Notes under the pieces: model-generated
What the model was told of the DNA's origin: nothing
What the model saw: the letters and a program-made list of their open reading frames with translations, nothing else
Databases searched by the model: none
Translations under genes and position numbers: made by a program
Origin: Loktanella sp. PT4BL
GTDB lineage: Bacteria; Pseudomonadota; Alphaproteobacteria; Rhodobacterales; Rhodobacteraceae
DNA length: 64,000 bases
Assembly (NCBI RefSeq): GCF_003201935.1
Contig: NZ_QJJL01000001.1
Span: forward strand, 310,001-374,000
Direction of reading: 5' to 3'
Part shown: positions 9,501 to 18,270 of the stretch, piece after piece
Numbering within the stretch: the stretch's first letter is position 1
Layout of the letters: the number at the start of each line of letters is the position of its first letter

Positions 9501-10844
9501 TTGAATGCGCAGATTGTGGGGGATGTGAGTCAGAATGGCACGCTCGCGATTGAAGTCGATGGCAGCGCGCCTTTGGCCTTGGCAAATACAGCGATTGATC
9601 CGCGGCGTCTCAGCGGGCTTGCGAATTTCGATCTGAGTGTGAACGGACCACCCGCCCTGTCGTCTTTGGGAGGGCAGATTACATTTTCGGACGGGCGTTT
9701 GGCCGCCCCGAACCTGGGTGAGGCGCTGACGGATATTGCGGGTGGTATAAACATGGCGAATGGCAGCGCGCAGATTGACTTGCGGACCCGTGTGGAAAGT
9801 GGCGGCAGTATTACGATTAGCGGGCCTGTTGCGCTGACGGGGCCCAATCAGGCCGACATTACGGTCGCGTTGAACGATGTGGTTTTGCAGGACCCCGAGC
9901 TTTATTCGTCGCGTGTCGCGGGTGCGATAAACCTCAACGGCCCGCTACGCGGCGGCGCAAGGATTTCGGGGCGATTGCAGCTTGGCGAGACAAATGTGCA
10001 GGTGCCGTCGTCGTCGATCAGTTCACTGGGCGATTTGCCCGATGTCCGGCATGTCGATGCCTCTGCCGCAGTCCGACGCACGTTGCAGCGGGCGGGTGTG
10101 GTCAATGGCAATGGTTCACAGAATACCGGTTCGGGCAGCAGTGGGCCGGCGTTTCCGCTGGATATCGTCATCAATGCCCCATCGCGTATCTTTATCCGCG
10201 GCCGTGGTCTTGATGCGGAATTGGGCGGGAGCCTGACAATTGGCGGCACCAGCAATGATGTGATCCCAGTGGGGCGGTTCGAACTGATCCGCGGGCGGAT
10301 CGATATCCTGCAGCAGCGCTTTGAACTTGATGAGGGGACGGCGACGCTCCAGGGCGACTTTGCCCCGTTCCTGCGCCTTGTGGCGACCACGGAAACGGAT
10401 ACCGGCACAGTGATCAGTATCGTTGTCGAGGGCCCGGCCGATGCGCCCGAGGTCAGTTTCCTGTCGGTGCCGGAATTGCCGCAGGACGAGGTGCTATCGC
10501 AGCTGATTTTCGGACGCGATCTGGAAAGTATCAGCCCGTTGCAGGCTGTGCAACTTGCCTCGGCCATCAGTACTTTGGCAGGGCGCGGGGGTGGTGCGCT
10601 TGACAGTTTCCGCCAACGGGTCGGGCTTGATGATTTTGATGTGACCACCGACGATGAGGGCAATGCCGCCGTGCGGGCGGGGGCCTATGTGTCGGAAAAC
10701 GTCTATACCGATGTGACGGTCACAAGTACCGGTGAAACAGAGATTAACCTGAACCTTGATGTCACCTCGGAGGTGACGGCCAAAGGCAGCGTGAATCAGG
10801 CGGGTGATACCAGCATCGGGCTGTTTTACGAGCGCGACTACTAG
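6591..10844 (+). CDS. tamB: TamB-like translocation and assembly module protein (AsmA-like/DUF490)
   Basis: This 1417-residue protein has a short hydrophobic N-terminus (LSICALCAAPFTASAQ). A very long beta-rich, Asp/Gly-rich body follows, and a C-terminal DUF490 domain covers about residues 1170-1417 (RGLDAELGGSLTIGG, RGRIDILQQRFELDEG, SQLIFGRDLESISPLQ). It is anchored in the inner membrane and reaches across the periplasm to TamA. The four-base overlap with tamA supports co-translation. The middle contains three diverged repeats of about 170 residues, starting near residues 489, 658 and 829, each opening with an L-x-x-[YF]-x-x-L-x-G-[RQ] pattern. The gene ends just before a pair of perfect palindromes that likely terminate transcription. 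Confidence 0.93.
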   Translation: MKRFLSICALCAAPFTASAQEDDGEGYLAGLIEENLSGVSRQVNIQGFEGALSSEATIDVLTIADADGVWLTLEDIVLNWRRTALLRGVIDVSELSAARIIVSRPPLSENTGPAPEAQPFSLPELPVSVSLDQLRIDSVELGEAFLGEPITVSLNGSAQLADGEGTVTLNAERLGDKSGIFEINGSFVNETRLLDLFLNLDEGPDGIVARLIDLPGRPAVKLEVAGAAPLDDYAATLAIATDGQDRLTGNFALTSAGDARRISLDIGGDISPLFLPEYQGFFGNDASLSAQVFQAADGRIDVQQLALDAGRVALNGSVQIGSGGWPAVIDLNGGITALGNDPVLLPLSGPRTFVNGMDLAISYDAGVADTWRADITVQGLDRPGLSIDTLRLQGGGLLRSGEGTQQGLFTADLAYGATGLQLDDAGAARAFGDEIGGEFNASRVEGAPIEITRLTLSGAGLDAQAQATIEGPDAGFRTNATMNVGIAGLGRFSTLAGRDIGGGAELAVLANMTPLDGLFNFVVSGETSDLSIGIPEADRILAGTGTFAATAVRDTAGTRLEDLRVNTDAASIRANAALTSEGADARINASLRDVALVLPDLSGPAAVAGDVTQRADGTIEFALNGTGPAATFDTSGTVNPAETGQTLNAAIEAEISDLTRYAGLAGRPLAGALSVEGSGVLLADGQRFDVDLRAQTRDLVTGVARIDPLLAGEGSFTAALSHVGDGRFGIGDLLVRTPAMSLRGDADVSLTGANTADLAFRINDADLLDPSLSGPVTVDLTAVPAPMDATDVTLRALGPGTDVGLTATVASPENGREVSGDLDLQVESLTAFATLIGQPVAGSVDLTASGSLLPDLSRFDTQVNLRSEDLRIGNPTVDALLAGTGRINATVSFADEVLAVRTLEVSTRELSVVGALNGAAGFGQGRFNASLRDVGILTDQISGPIRARGSASLDENGTWGIDATGTGPGGLNAQIVGDVSQNGTLAIEVDGSAPLALANTAIDPRRLSGLANFDLSVNGPPALSSLGGQITFSDGRLAAPNLGEALTDIAGGINMANGSAQIDLRTRVESGGSITISGPVALTGPNQADITVALNDVVLQDPELYSSRVAGAINLNGPLRGGARISGRLQLGETNVQVPSSSISSLGDLPDVRHVDASAAVRRTLQRAGVVNGNGSQNTGSGSSGPAFPLDIVINAPSRIFIRGRGLDAELGGSLTIGGTSNDVIPVGRFELIRGRIDILQQRFELDEGTATLQGDFAPFLRLVATTETDTGTVISIVVEGPADAPEVSFLSVPELPQDEVLSQLIFGRDLESISPLQAVQLASAISTLAGRGGGALDSFRQRVGLDDFDVTTDDEGNAAVRAGAYVSENVYTDVTVTSTGETEINLNLDVTSEVTAKGSVNQAGDTSIGLFYERDY
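8055..9590 (+). repeat. Three tandem ~170-residue repeats inside tamB
   Basis: Aligning the TamB protein to itself by eye gives three units that begin near 8055 (LGRFSTLAGR), 8562 (LTRYAGLAGR) and 9075 (LTAFATLIGQ). Each unit then repeats in order: an LLAG/ILAG-G element, a V-x-T hinge, a RD/ND-x-x-LL-x-P-x-[LI]SGP element and a GTGP or GPGT element. The period is 169-171 residues. The repeats are diverged at the DNA level, so this is old modular growth of the periplasmic groove and not a recent duplication. Confidence 0.75.
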
Positions 10845-10854
10845 GGGCAGGAGC

Positions 10855-10879
10855 GAACAATTTTCTGCGAAAATTGTTC
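10855..10879. terminator. Perfect palindromic hairpin, likely bidirectional terminator (1 of 2)
   Basis: An 11-base arm (GAACAATTTTC) is followed by TGC and its exact reverse complement. It begins 11 bases after the tamB stop. With AT-rich arms it can act as a terminator on both strands between the convergent tamB and oppF-like genes. Confidence 0.7.
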
Positions 10880-10884
10880 TGACA

Positions 10885-10908
10885 AAAGATTTTTAGCTAA
10901 AAATCTTT
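10885..10908. terminator. Perfect 24-base palindrome, likely bidirectional terminator (2 of 2)
   Basis: The twelve bases AAAGATTTTTAG are followed directly by their exact reverse complement. The site ends two bases before the oppF-like stop codon and lies five bases from the first hairpin. Runs of T/A in both arms suit termination in either direction. Similar AT-rich palindrome pairs could recur elsewhere in the genome, but that cannot be tested here. Confidence 0.65.
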
Positions 10909-10909
10909 G

Positions 10910-11916
10910 CTATGCCTCTGCGGCAAGGACCTGTTCTGCGGCATGAAACGGGCAGGCCACGAAATGGTTGTCACCGATGTCTTCAAGCATGGGTCGCGTG
11001 CCCGCGCAGGAGGCTTGCGCCTTGGGGCAGCGGGTGCGGAAAACGCAGCCCGAAGGTGGTGACAGCGGCGATGGCAATTCGCCCTCAAGGACAGGGCGCG
11101 GGCGTGCGCGCTCCAGCACAGGGTCGGGGATCGGTACGGACGCGATCAGCGCCTGACTGTAGGGATGTTCCGGCAAGGTCGTGAGTTTGCGACTCTCTGC
11201 CATCTCCATCACGCGGCCTAGATAGAGCACCAGCGTGCGGTCACTGATGTGTTTTACCACGCTCAGGTCGTGCGCGATGAAGATCATCGACAACCCCATG
11301 TCGCGTTGCAATTCCATCAACAGGTTGATGACCTGCGCCTGCACCGACACATCAAGCGCCGAGACGGGTTCGTCGCAGATGATCAGTTTCGGTTTCAGGA
11401 TCAGCGCGCGGGCGATCCCGATGCGCTGGCATTGCCCGCCCGAGAATTCATGGGGATAACGGTTGATCAGATTGGGCAGAAGCCCCACACGTTCCATCAA
11501 TTCGCCAACGCGTTTTTTGACCTCGGCGCGCGGTGTGTTGGGTTCGTGCGTGATCAGTGGCTCAGCAATGATTTCACCCACGGTCATGCGCGGGTTCAGC
11601 GCGGCAAGCGGGTCCTGAAAGATCATCTGCACATCGCGGCGGTGCACGCGGCGTTCGCGCGTGTCCATATTGGCAAGGTCCGCACCTTCGAAAAAGATGT
11701 TCCCGTCAGATGACGGGATCGTGCCGACGATGGCGCGCGCCAGTGTGGATTTGCCCGAGCCGCTTTCGCCGACGATGCCAAGGCATTCGCCCGGTTTCAG
11801 GTCGAACGATACTTCGGAAACCGCGCGCAGTTTGCGCGGTGGTGTCCATGGCCATGCACCGGGCTTTGCGACATCGAAAGTGACCGAGAGGTTACGGACT
11901 GACAGAAGGGGGGCCA

Positions 11917-11917
<1 letters not shown>
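10910..11917 (-). CDS. oppF: Oligopeptide ABC transporter ATP-binding protein OppF-like
   Basis: This 335-residue ATPase has Walker A GESGSGKS, signature EFSGGQCQRIGIARAL, Walker B LIICDEP and the H-loop IAHDLSVV. The C-terminal oligopeptide-transporter extension carries the Cys cluster GCVFRTRCPKAQASC, as in OppD/OppF/DppD proteins. It energises import of peptides together with the OppD-like subunit. It is the last gene of the five-gene minus-strand operon, and its start overlaps the oppD stop by one base (TAATG) with GAGG upstream. A dipeptide or other solute specificity is possible because the ATPases do not determine substrate. Confidence 0.93.
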
Positions 11918-12882
<965 letters not shown>

Positions 12883-12884
12883 AT

Positions 12885-13811
12885 CTAGCGGTCCTTGGGG
12901 TCAAGCGCGTCGCGCAGGCCGTCGCCGACAAAGAAGAAGGCGAAGATGGTCACGATGAAAAAGAAAAGCGGGAAGGCGATCTGCCAGTAATAGCCGAACT
13001 GCATGGTGCGCGAGCCTTCGTTGATCAAAGCACCCAGCGAGGTGGCAGGTTCCTGGACGCCGAGGCCCAGAAAGCTGATGAAGCTTTCGAAGATGATCAT
13101 ATTGGGCACCAGCAGGGTGGCGTAGACGATCACGATGCCCAAGAGGTTCGGCACAATGTGGCGCAGGATGATCTTGAGCGGGCGCACACCGGTGGCGACA
13201 GCGACTTCCACGAATTCCTTGTTCTTGATGGTGAGTGTCTGGCCGCGTGCGATCCGCGCCATATCAAGCCAGGAGATCAGGCCGATCCCCAGGAAAAGCA
13301 TAAAGATCGAGCGGCCGAAGATCACCAGCATCAGGATCAGCACAAACATGAAAGGGATCGACATCAGCACATCAACGATCCGCATCATGATCCCGTCAAT
13401 GCGCCCGCCATAGTAGCCTGCGGTCGCCCCATAAAGCGTCCCGACGATGACGGCGACCAAGGCCCCCACGACACCGACCATCAGTGAAATACCGGTCCCC
13501 TGCACGGTGCGTGCGAACAGGTCGCGCCCGTTGCTGTCGGTACCGAAATAGTGCCCTGTTTCAAGGGACGGGACGCCAAGGTATGCGTTGCTGCCGATCA
13601 GGCTGAAGTTGACGAAATCACCCTTGTATTGGGCGATAAGCCCCCCGAAGAGCGCAAAGCCTGCCACCGCACACAGCATGATCAGCGATATGACAGCGGC
13701 GCGGTTGCGTAAGAACCGTGTGCGCGCATCGGCCCAGAGGGACCGGCCTTTGACTTCGGCAAGATGCATGTTTTCGGCGATGCCTTCGACGGCTGCTCTG
13801 TTGGGTAACAT
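12885..13811 (-). CDS. oppC: Oligopeptide ABC transporter permease OppC-like
   Basis: This inner-membrane permease of about 308 residues has an N-terminal cytoplasmic stretch, a first membrane helix near residues 40-60, and the OppC-type extracellular GTDSNGRDLFAR motif. The EAA loop (FVEVAVATGVRPLKIILRHIVPN) contacts the ATPases. Six transmembrane helices are visible. A GTG sits directly before the chosen ATG; AGGGGG is five bases from the GTG and eight from the ATG, so the ATG at 13811 is slightly favoured. The protein forms the channel with OppB. Confidence 0.92.
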   Translation of the reverse strand: MLPNRAAVEGIAENMHLAEVKGRSLWADARTRFLRNRAAVISLIMLCAVAGFALFGGLIAQYKGDFVNFSLIGSNAYLGVPSLETGHYFGTDSNGRDLFARTVQGTGISLMVGVVGALVAVIVGTLYGATAGYYGGRIDGIMMRIVDVLMSIPFMFVLILMLVIFGRSIFMLFLGIGLISWLDMARIARGQTLTIKNKEFVEVAVATGVRPLKIILRHIVPNLLGIVIVYATLLVPNMIIFESFISFLGLGVQEPATSLGALINEGSRTMQFGYYWQIAFPLFFFIVTIFAFFFVGDGLRDALDPKDR

Positions 13812-13823
13812 CACGCAGCCCCC

Positions 13824-14747
13824 TTAGTAGCGGATCTTGGGGTCGATCCACGCGTAGAGGATGTCGACCAGAAGATTGAACAGGATTGTCAGGGTGCCCA
13901 CCAGAATGGTGATCCCCATGATGACAGAATAGTCACGGTTGAAGGCAGAGTTCACGAAAAACTGGCCAATGCCGCCGGTGGAGAAGAACACATCAATGAT
14001 GACCGAGCCGGTGATCATGCCGACGAAGGCTGGCCCCAGATAGGACAGCACCGGCAGCATTGTGGGCTTCATCGCGTGTTTCCAGATGACGCGGCGCATC
14101 GGCAGGCCCTTGGCGCGGGCGGTGCGGATGAAATTGGTATTCAGCACCTCAAGCATCGAGGACCGTGTGATCCGCGCAATCGAGGCCATATAAGAGGTGG
14201 AGAGTGCGATCACGGGCATGATCAGGAATTGCCACTGGCCGCCGTTCCAGCCACCGCCGGGCAACCATCCCAGCCAGAGTGTGAAGACGAGCAGCAAAAG
14301 CGGGGCCATCACGAAATTCGGCAGGACCTGCGCGCCGATGGAGACGCCAACGGCGAAGTAATCGACCCAGGAGTTCTGTTTGATTGCGGCGGCAACCCCC
14401 AGTGACACGCCCACGGTGACAGCCACGACAAAGGACCAGAACCCGTAGGTCAGCGTGACCGGGAAGCCTTGTGCGATCACGTCGTTCACGCTGCGGTCCT
14501 TGTATTGGAAAGAGGGCCCGAAATCGAATTGCGTGACCACGCTGACCACGTAATTGACGATCTGCTTCCAGAACGGCTGATCCAGCCCGTATTTCGCCTC
14601 GATATTGGCAAGCACCTCGGGTGGTAGCGGCCGTTCGGAGTTGAACGGGCCACCGGGCGCTGCGTACATCAGGACAAAAGACAGGACGACCAAGATCAAC
14701 AGGGTCGGCACTGCCACAGCAAGGCGGCGGAAGACGAAGCTCAGCAT
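13824..14747 (-). CDS. oppB: Oligopeptide ABC transporter permease OppB-like
   Basis: This permease of about 307 residues begins MLSFVFRRLAVAVPTLL, the usual OppB/DppB N-terminus. It carries a large periplasmic segment (GLDQPFWKQIVNYV, DFGPSFQYKDRSV) and an EAA-like loop (FIRTARAKGLPMRRVIWKHA). Six membrane helices are visible. A GTG five codons upstream is also possible, but the ATG at 14747 has GAGG nine bases before it and matches family starts. A strong stem-loop lies between oppA and this gene, which would lower permease expression relative to the binding protein. Confidence 0.92.
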   Translation of the reverse strand: MLSFVFRRLAVAVPTLLILVVLSFVLMYAAPGGPFNSERPLPPEVLANIEAKYGLDQPFWKQIVNYVVSVVTQFDFGPSFQYKDRSVNDVIAQGFPVTLTYGFWSFVVAVTVGVSLGVAAAIKQNSWVDYFAVGVSIGAQVLPNFVMAPLLLLVFTLWLGWLPGGGWNGGQWQFLIMPVIALSTSYMASIARITRSSMLEVLNTNFIRTARAKGLPMRRVIWKHAMKPTMLPVLSYLGPAFVGMITGSVIIDVFFSTGGIGQFFVNSAFNRDYSVIMGITILVGTLTILFNLLVDILYAWIDPKIRY

Positions 14748-14774
14748 GTCAGGGGTCCTCACAGAATGGGAAAA

Positions 14775-14800
14775 CCGCGCCCCGTAAGGGTGGGGCGCGG
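14775..14800 (-). terminator. Intra-operon stem-loop between oppA and oppB
   Basis: A nine-base GC-only stem (CCGCGCCCC with GGGGCGCGG) and an eight-base loop are followed on the minus strand by TTTT. It lies in the oppA-oppB gap and fits a partial terminator or mRNA 3'-end stabiliser that raises the level of the binding protein over the membrane subunits. Confidence 0.7.
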
Positions 14801-14817
14801 TCCATCACGTCAAGTGA

Positions 14818-16455
14818 TTACTCGGCGATCTTGTAGAGATCCTTGGAGTACCATGTCTGTTCAAAATTCTCGTAGGGCCAGCCTTCGAGGTTCTCCGCAA
14901 ACATATCGACTGCGGCATAGTGGTAGATAGGAATGATCGGCGTATCCTGCGCGATGAATTCCTCGACACGGTCATAGTTGGCCTGAGGGTTCGCGGATGT
15001 CTTTGCCTCGGCCAGCAGCGCGTCAACCTCGGGGTTCACGTATTTGCTGTCATTATAGCCCGATTCCGACTGCATCAGGTCAAGGAAGGTCGAGGCCTCG
15101 TTATAGTCTGCACACCAACCGCCGCGCGCGACTTCGAAATCACCGTTCGAGCGGGCTTCGAGGAAAGTCTGCCATTCCTGATTGGCCAGCGTGGTGTCGA
15201 CACCCAGTGTCTGCTTCCACATCTGGCTGATCGCGATTGCAACAGAACGGTGGGAATCGTTGGTGTTGTACACCAGATCAATGCTGAGCGGATTGTCAGA
15301 GCCGTAGCCTGCCTCGGTTAAGAGTTCGACCGCCATGGCGTTCCGCTCGGCTTGGGTCATTGTCGCCATCGGGATGTCGGGTGTCTCGAAGCCGGCAGTC
15401 GCCCAGTGTGTGAAGGTGTAGGCGGCTTTCTGACCACCGGCGAGTACATTGTTCACGATGATATCGCGGTCGATGGCGAGGCTCAGGGCCTTGCGTACGT
15501 TGGGGTCCTGAATTTCAGGCGATGCACCGTCGCGCAGGTTGAACATGTAATAGTAGGAACATGCCATTGGCACGGAAACGGCCTGATCCGGGTATTGCTC
15601 CGAAAGGCGCGGGAACTGGCCAGCGGGCACGTCGGTCAAGTCCAACTCACCAGCGAGATAGCGTGTCAAAGCGACGTTTTCATCGGGCACAACCAGTTTG
15701 ACCACACGTTCGATGATGGTGTTGTCGTTGTCCCAATACATCGGGTTACGCTCGCGGACGAGGCGCTCTTGCGGGACAAATTCGGTCAGGACATAGGCCC
15801 CGTTGGATACCATGTTTTCCGGCAGAACCCAGTCGTTGCCGAATTCTTCGACGGTCGCCTGGTGGACGGGGAAGGTCGTACCATGTGTCAGCATTTGCGG
15901 GAAATATGGCAGAGGTTGGGACAGGCGGACTTCGAGCGTTGTGTCGTCAATGGCTGTGACGCCAAGTGCGGATGGCTCCATGTCACCTGCAATCACGGCG
16001 GCACCGTTCTCGATCGACATCAGCTCGATGTACCAGCTGTAGGGCGATGCCAGTGCGGGCGATGCGGCGCGCTGCCATGCGTAGACGAAATCACCGGCCG
16101 TGACTGTGTCGCCGTTCGACCACATTGCATTATCGCGCAGCGTGAATGTGTAGACGAGGCCATCGTCGCTGACCTCGTGGCTGAGTGCGACACCGGGGAC
16201 CAGATTGCCTGCGGCATCCTGATTGTAGAGACCTTCAAAAAGGTCGCGCACCACTGCGGCCCCATCCACGTCCTCGACGAGACCGGGATCAATCGACGGG
16301 CTTTCATCACCCACGCGGTACGTGAATGTCTGGTCAGAGGCGAGCGCTTCGCCGGTCACGGGGTGTGTGGCGTGCGCATCTGCAAAGACTACGCCTGAGG
16401 TCGCAAACAGCACCGCGGCTGTTGTTACGAAAAGTCTGGATTTCAGTGTCATCAT
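14818..16455 (-). CDS. oppA: Oligopeptide-binding periplasmic protein OppA-like
   Basis: This 545-residue solute-binding protein of family 5 has a signal peptide ending FADAHA near residue 29. Conserved SBP_bac_5 stretches follow: FTLRDNAMWSNGDTVTAGDFVYAWQR and, later, RKALSLAIDRDIIVNNVLAGG. The GYNDSKY and GGWCADYNEASTF segments are typical of the OppA peptide-binding branch rather than nickel or glutathione binders. It is the first gene of the opp operon. Two adjacent ATGs (16455 and 16452) precede the signal peptide; GGAG spacing favours the second. The protein captures peptides in the periplasm and delivers them to OppBC. Confidence 0.93.
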   Translation of the reverse strand: MMTLKSRLFVTTAAVLFATSGVVFADAHATHPVTGEALASDQTFTYRVGDESPSIDPGLVEDVDGAAVVRDLFEGLYNQDAAGNLVPGVALSHEVSDDGLVYTFTLRDNAMWSNGDTVTAGDFVYAWQRAASPALASPYSWYIELMSIENGAAVIAGDMEPSALGVTAIDDTTLEVRLSQPLPYFPQMLTHGTTFPVHQATVEEFGNDWVLPENMVSNGAYVLTEFVPQERLVRERNPMYWDNDNTIIERVVKLVVPDENVALTRYLAGELDLTDVPAGQFPRLSEQYPDQAVSVPMACSYYYMFNLRDGASPEIQDPNVRKALSLAIDRDIIVNNVLAGGQKAAYTFTHWATAGFETPDIPMATMTQAERNAMAVELLTEAGYGSDNPLSIDLVYNTNDSHRSVAIAISQMWKQTLGVDTTLANQEWQTFLEARSNGDFEVARGGWCADYNEASTFLDLMQSESGYNDSKYVNPEVDALLAEAKTSANPQANYDRVEEFIAQDTPIIPIYHYAAVDMFAENLEGWPYENFEQTWYSKDLYKIAE

Positions 16456-16759
16456 TTTCTCCCTGAAGTTGCATCTTGGCGACGCAATCGTTGAAGTGTG
16501 AGCGTATCAGCTACGCCTCTGACACCATCTTTTGACTCCAAACGGCAAATGGCAAGGTTAATCGGCAGTTGACCCAGCGACAGCGGGTTCTACTTGGGGA
16601 CAAACAGGAAACGCGCACAATTGTGACTTGAGGCATGATCTAACACGTAATTTTCTAAGGCGGACCGATGATTCTCTTGATGGACGTTCGGGGCGCTTGT
16701 GTTGGTATTACCCGGCAGTTTATGCCCAAAGGTGACCTGATGGTTGGAAAGGCCTCTTT
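16456..16759. promoter_or_regulatory. Divergent upstream region of oppA and the hemerythrin-like gene
   Basis: This 304-base gap between divergent genes must hold the oppA promoter on the minus strand and the promoter of the plus-strand hemerythrin gene. I see no convincing sigma-70 boxes. The only structured element is a short plus-strand open frame at 16668-16763, listed separately. Confidence 0.5.
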
Positions 16760-16763
16760 ATGA
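16668..16763 (+). CDS. Possible 31-residue leader peptide ahead of the hemerythrin-like gene
   Basis: An ATG at 16668 with AAGGCGGA just upstream opens a frame of 31 codons. Its stop overlaps the hemerythrin-like start as ATGA (16760-16763). The peptide starts MILLMDVRGACVGITRQF and is not recognised. The overlap geometry suggests translational coupling, but a frame this short can arise by chance. I see no ribosome-stalling motif. Codon use alone cannot decide it. Confidence 0.3.
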   Translation: MILLMDVRGACVGITRQFMPKGDLMVGKASL

Positions 16764-17329
16764 AGAAACTTGCACTTGCCGAACGTGATGCCTTGCCGGA
16801 TGCCTTGCGCGTCCTTCTGGCCGAATATCCGCGTGACGGTTGGGAACTGGACCCCGGTTTTGACGGGTTGATCCGGTTCTGGCTGGACCGCCATTTGATG
16901 TTTCGCAAGCTCTTGGGCGAGTTGCGTAGCGGGACAGAGGCGCTTTTGGATCGCAAGATCGAGGCGGGTCGTTTCGCGGGGCTGACATCGCGCTATGGCG
17001 GTATGCTGGTGAACGGGCTGCATGAACACCACACGATTGAGGACAAATATTATTTCCCGAAGCTGGTGAAGAAAGACGCGCGGATCGCGAAGGGATTTGC
17101 CATTCTTGATAAGGACCACCACGATCTGGACGAATTTCTGGCCGATTTTGTGGGACGCGCGAATGAGGTGCTAGGCCTGACAGCAAACCGCAACAAGCTG
17201 CAAACCGCGGCAGGGCATTTCCAGACCGAACTGGCCAAGCTGGAGGGCCTGCTTGACCGCCATTTGATTGATGAGGAAGAGCTGATCGTGCCCGTGATCC
17301 TGCGCTATGGATCACGTGATCTGGGCTAG
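16760..17329 (+). CDS. Hemerythrin-like HHE-domain protein
   Basis: This 189-residue all-alpha protein carries the histidine and acid ligands of a four-helix hemerythrin/HHE fold: FWLDRHLMFRKLL, GLHEHHTIEDKYYFP, LDKDHHDLDEFL and LLDRHLIDEEELIVP. HHE proteins bind a non-haem di-iron site and are implicated in oxygen, nitric oxide or iron-stress handling. No DNA-binding or signalling domain is attached, so it is a stand-alone cytoplasmic protein. GGAAAGG precedes the ATG. It may be translationally coupled to a 31-codon leader frame. It stops one base before the end of the convergent gene at 17331. Confidence 0.88.
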   Translation: MKKLALAERDALPDALRVLLAEYPRDGWELDPGFDGLIRFWLDRHLMFRKLLGELRSGTEALLDRKIEAGRFAGLTSRYGGMLVNGLHEHHTIEDKYYFPKLVKKDARIAKGFAILDKDHHDLDEFLADFVGRANEVLGLTANRNKLQTAAGHFQTELAKLEGLLDRHLIDEEELIVPVILRYGSRDLG

Positions 17330-17330
17330 A

Positions 17331-17693
17331 TTACCGCAAGCGGAATGAAGCACTGTCGCCCGCGCCCTGATCGACCGTAAAGCGCAACCGGTCATCGCCG
17401 CGTGCTTCGACCAATTGGCAGTTGTAGGGGATCGGATCGCCGCCCCAGCTCAGCTCACGGCAGAAATAGCCGTCTTCCCACGTCCAGTTGCCGACGATGT
17501 CCCATCCGATGGCCGAGCCCGCAATGCTTCCGTCCGGTGACACGCTCAGGCTGACACCGTAGAAAAAATTGCTGAGTTCACGGCCCTCAACGAGCGATAC
17601 GAACGTCGCCTGGTCCTTGATGGGCACATAACTGTCCGCAACAGCTGGCGCCGCAGCGGTGGCGAGTACCAATGTCAAAATCGCATGTTTCAC
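17331..17693 (-). CDS. Small secreted protein of unknown function
   Basis: I chose the GTG at 17693 because GGAGGA lies just upstream and the product then begins with a signal peptide (MKHAILTLVLATAAAPAVADS, cleavage after the VAD region). An upstream start at 17810 would place an implausible stretch before the signal peptide. The 120-residue product has a mature region of about 100 residues with two Cys (YFCRELSWGG and PYNCQLVE) that could form a disulfide, plus the stretch GSAIGWDIVGNWTWEDGYF. It is predicted to be periplasmic. I do not recognise a characterised family. It lies downstream of rpiB on the same strand, about 100 bases away. Confidence 0.75.
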   Translation of the reverse strand: MKHAILTLVLATAAAPAVADSYVPIKDQATFVSLVEGRELSNFFYGVSLSVSPDGSIAGSAIGWDIVGNWTWEDGYFCRELSWGGDPIPYNCQLVEARGDDRLRFTVDQGAGDSASFRLR

Positions 17694-17796
17694 CGGATCC
17701 TCCGCTTTGTGGAATATCCTTGATACGTAGCGCGCGGATGACTGGTTCACTTGCGCTGCCTGAAGGCTGCAGAGATGCGCGAAATTCTGCCTGTTC

Positions 17797-18246
17797 CTAG
17801 CCGTCCTCAAGTGCCTTGATCATGTCCACGCGGGTTGCGTGGCGGCCACCTTCGAAATCGGCATTCAGGAAGGCATCGACGATATCAAGCGCAAGGGCGT
17901 CGCCGATCACGCGCGCCCCGAGCGAGAGCATGTTGGCATCGTTGTGCTGCCGGATCATGCGCGCGGAAAACGCATCGGAACACACCCCGCAGCGCACGCC
18001 TTTGACCTTGTTGGCGGCCATCATGATGCCTTGGCCGGTGCCGCACAGAATAATCCCCAGCGCGCAATCACCAGAGGCGACATGCCGCGCGGCGGCTTCG
18101 CCATGTTGCGGGTAGGGCGTGCTTTCAGGGGTGGTCGGGCCGATATCGACGGCTTCGTACCCCAGCGCCGTGATATGGTCGGCGATGGTTTGGCGCATGC
18201 CGATGGCAGCGTGATCAGAGGAAAGCACAATGCGTTTGTTGGTCAT
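17797..18246 (-). CDS. rpiB: Ribose-5-phosphate isomerase B
   Basis: This 149-residue LacA/RpiB-family protein begins with KRIVLSSDHAAIGMRQ and carries the active-site stretch GIILCGTGQGIMMAANK. The Cys is the catalytic base, and GTGQG binds the phosphate side. The later RCGVCSDAFSARMIRQHNDAN segment supplies the conserved Arg and His. It interconverts ribose 5-phosphate and ribulose 5-phosphate in the cytoplasm. It follows dapB on the minus strand by 24 bases, so the two are likely co-transcribed. No allose or galactose genes are nearby, so a housekeeping role is more likely than rare-sugar use. Confidence 0.95.
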   Translation of the reverse strand: MTNKRIVLSSDHAAIGMRQTIADHITALGYEAVDIGPTTPESTPYPQHGEAAARHVASGDCALGIILCGTGQGIMMAANKVKGVRCGVCSDAFSARMIRQHNDANMLSLGARVIGDALALDIVDAFLNADFEGGRHATRVDMIKALEDG

Positions 18247-18270
18247 GGAAGGTTTGCCCTTTGTTGTCGG

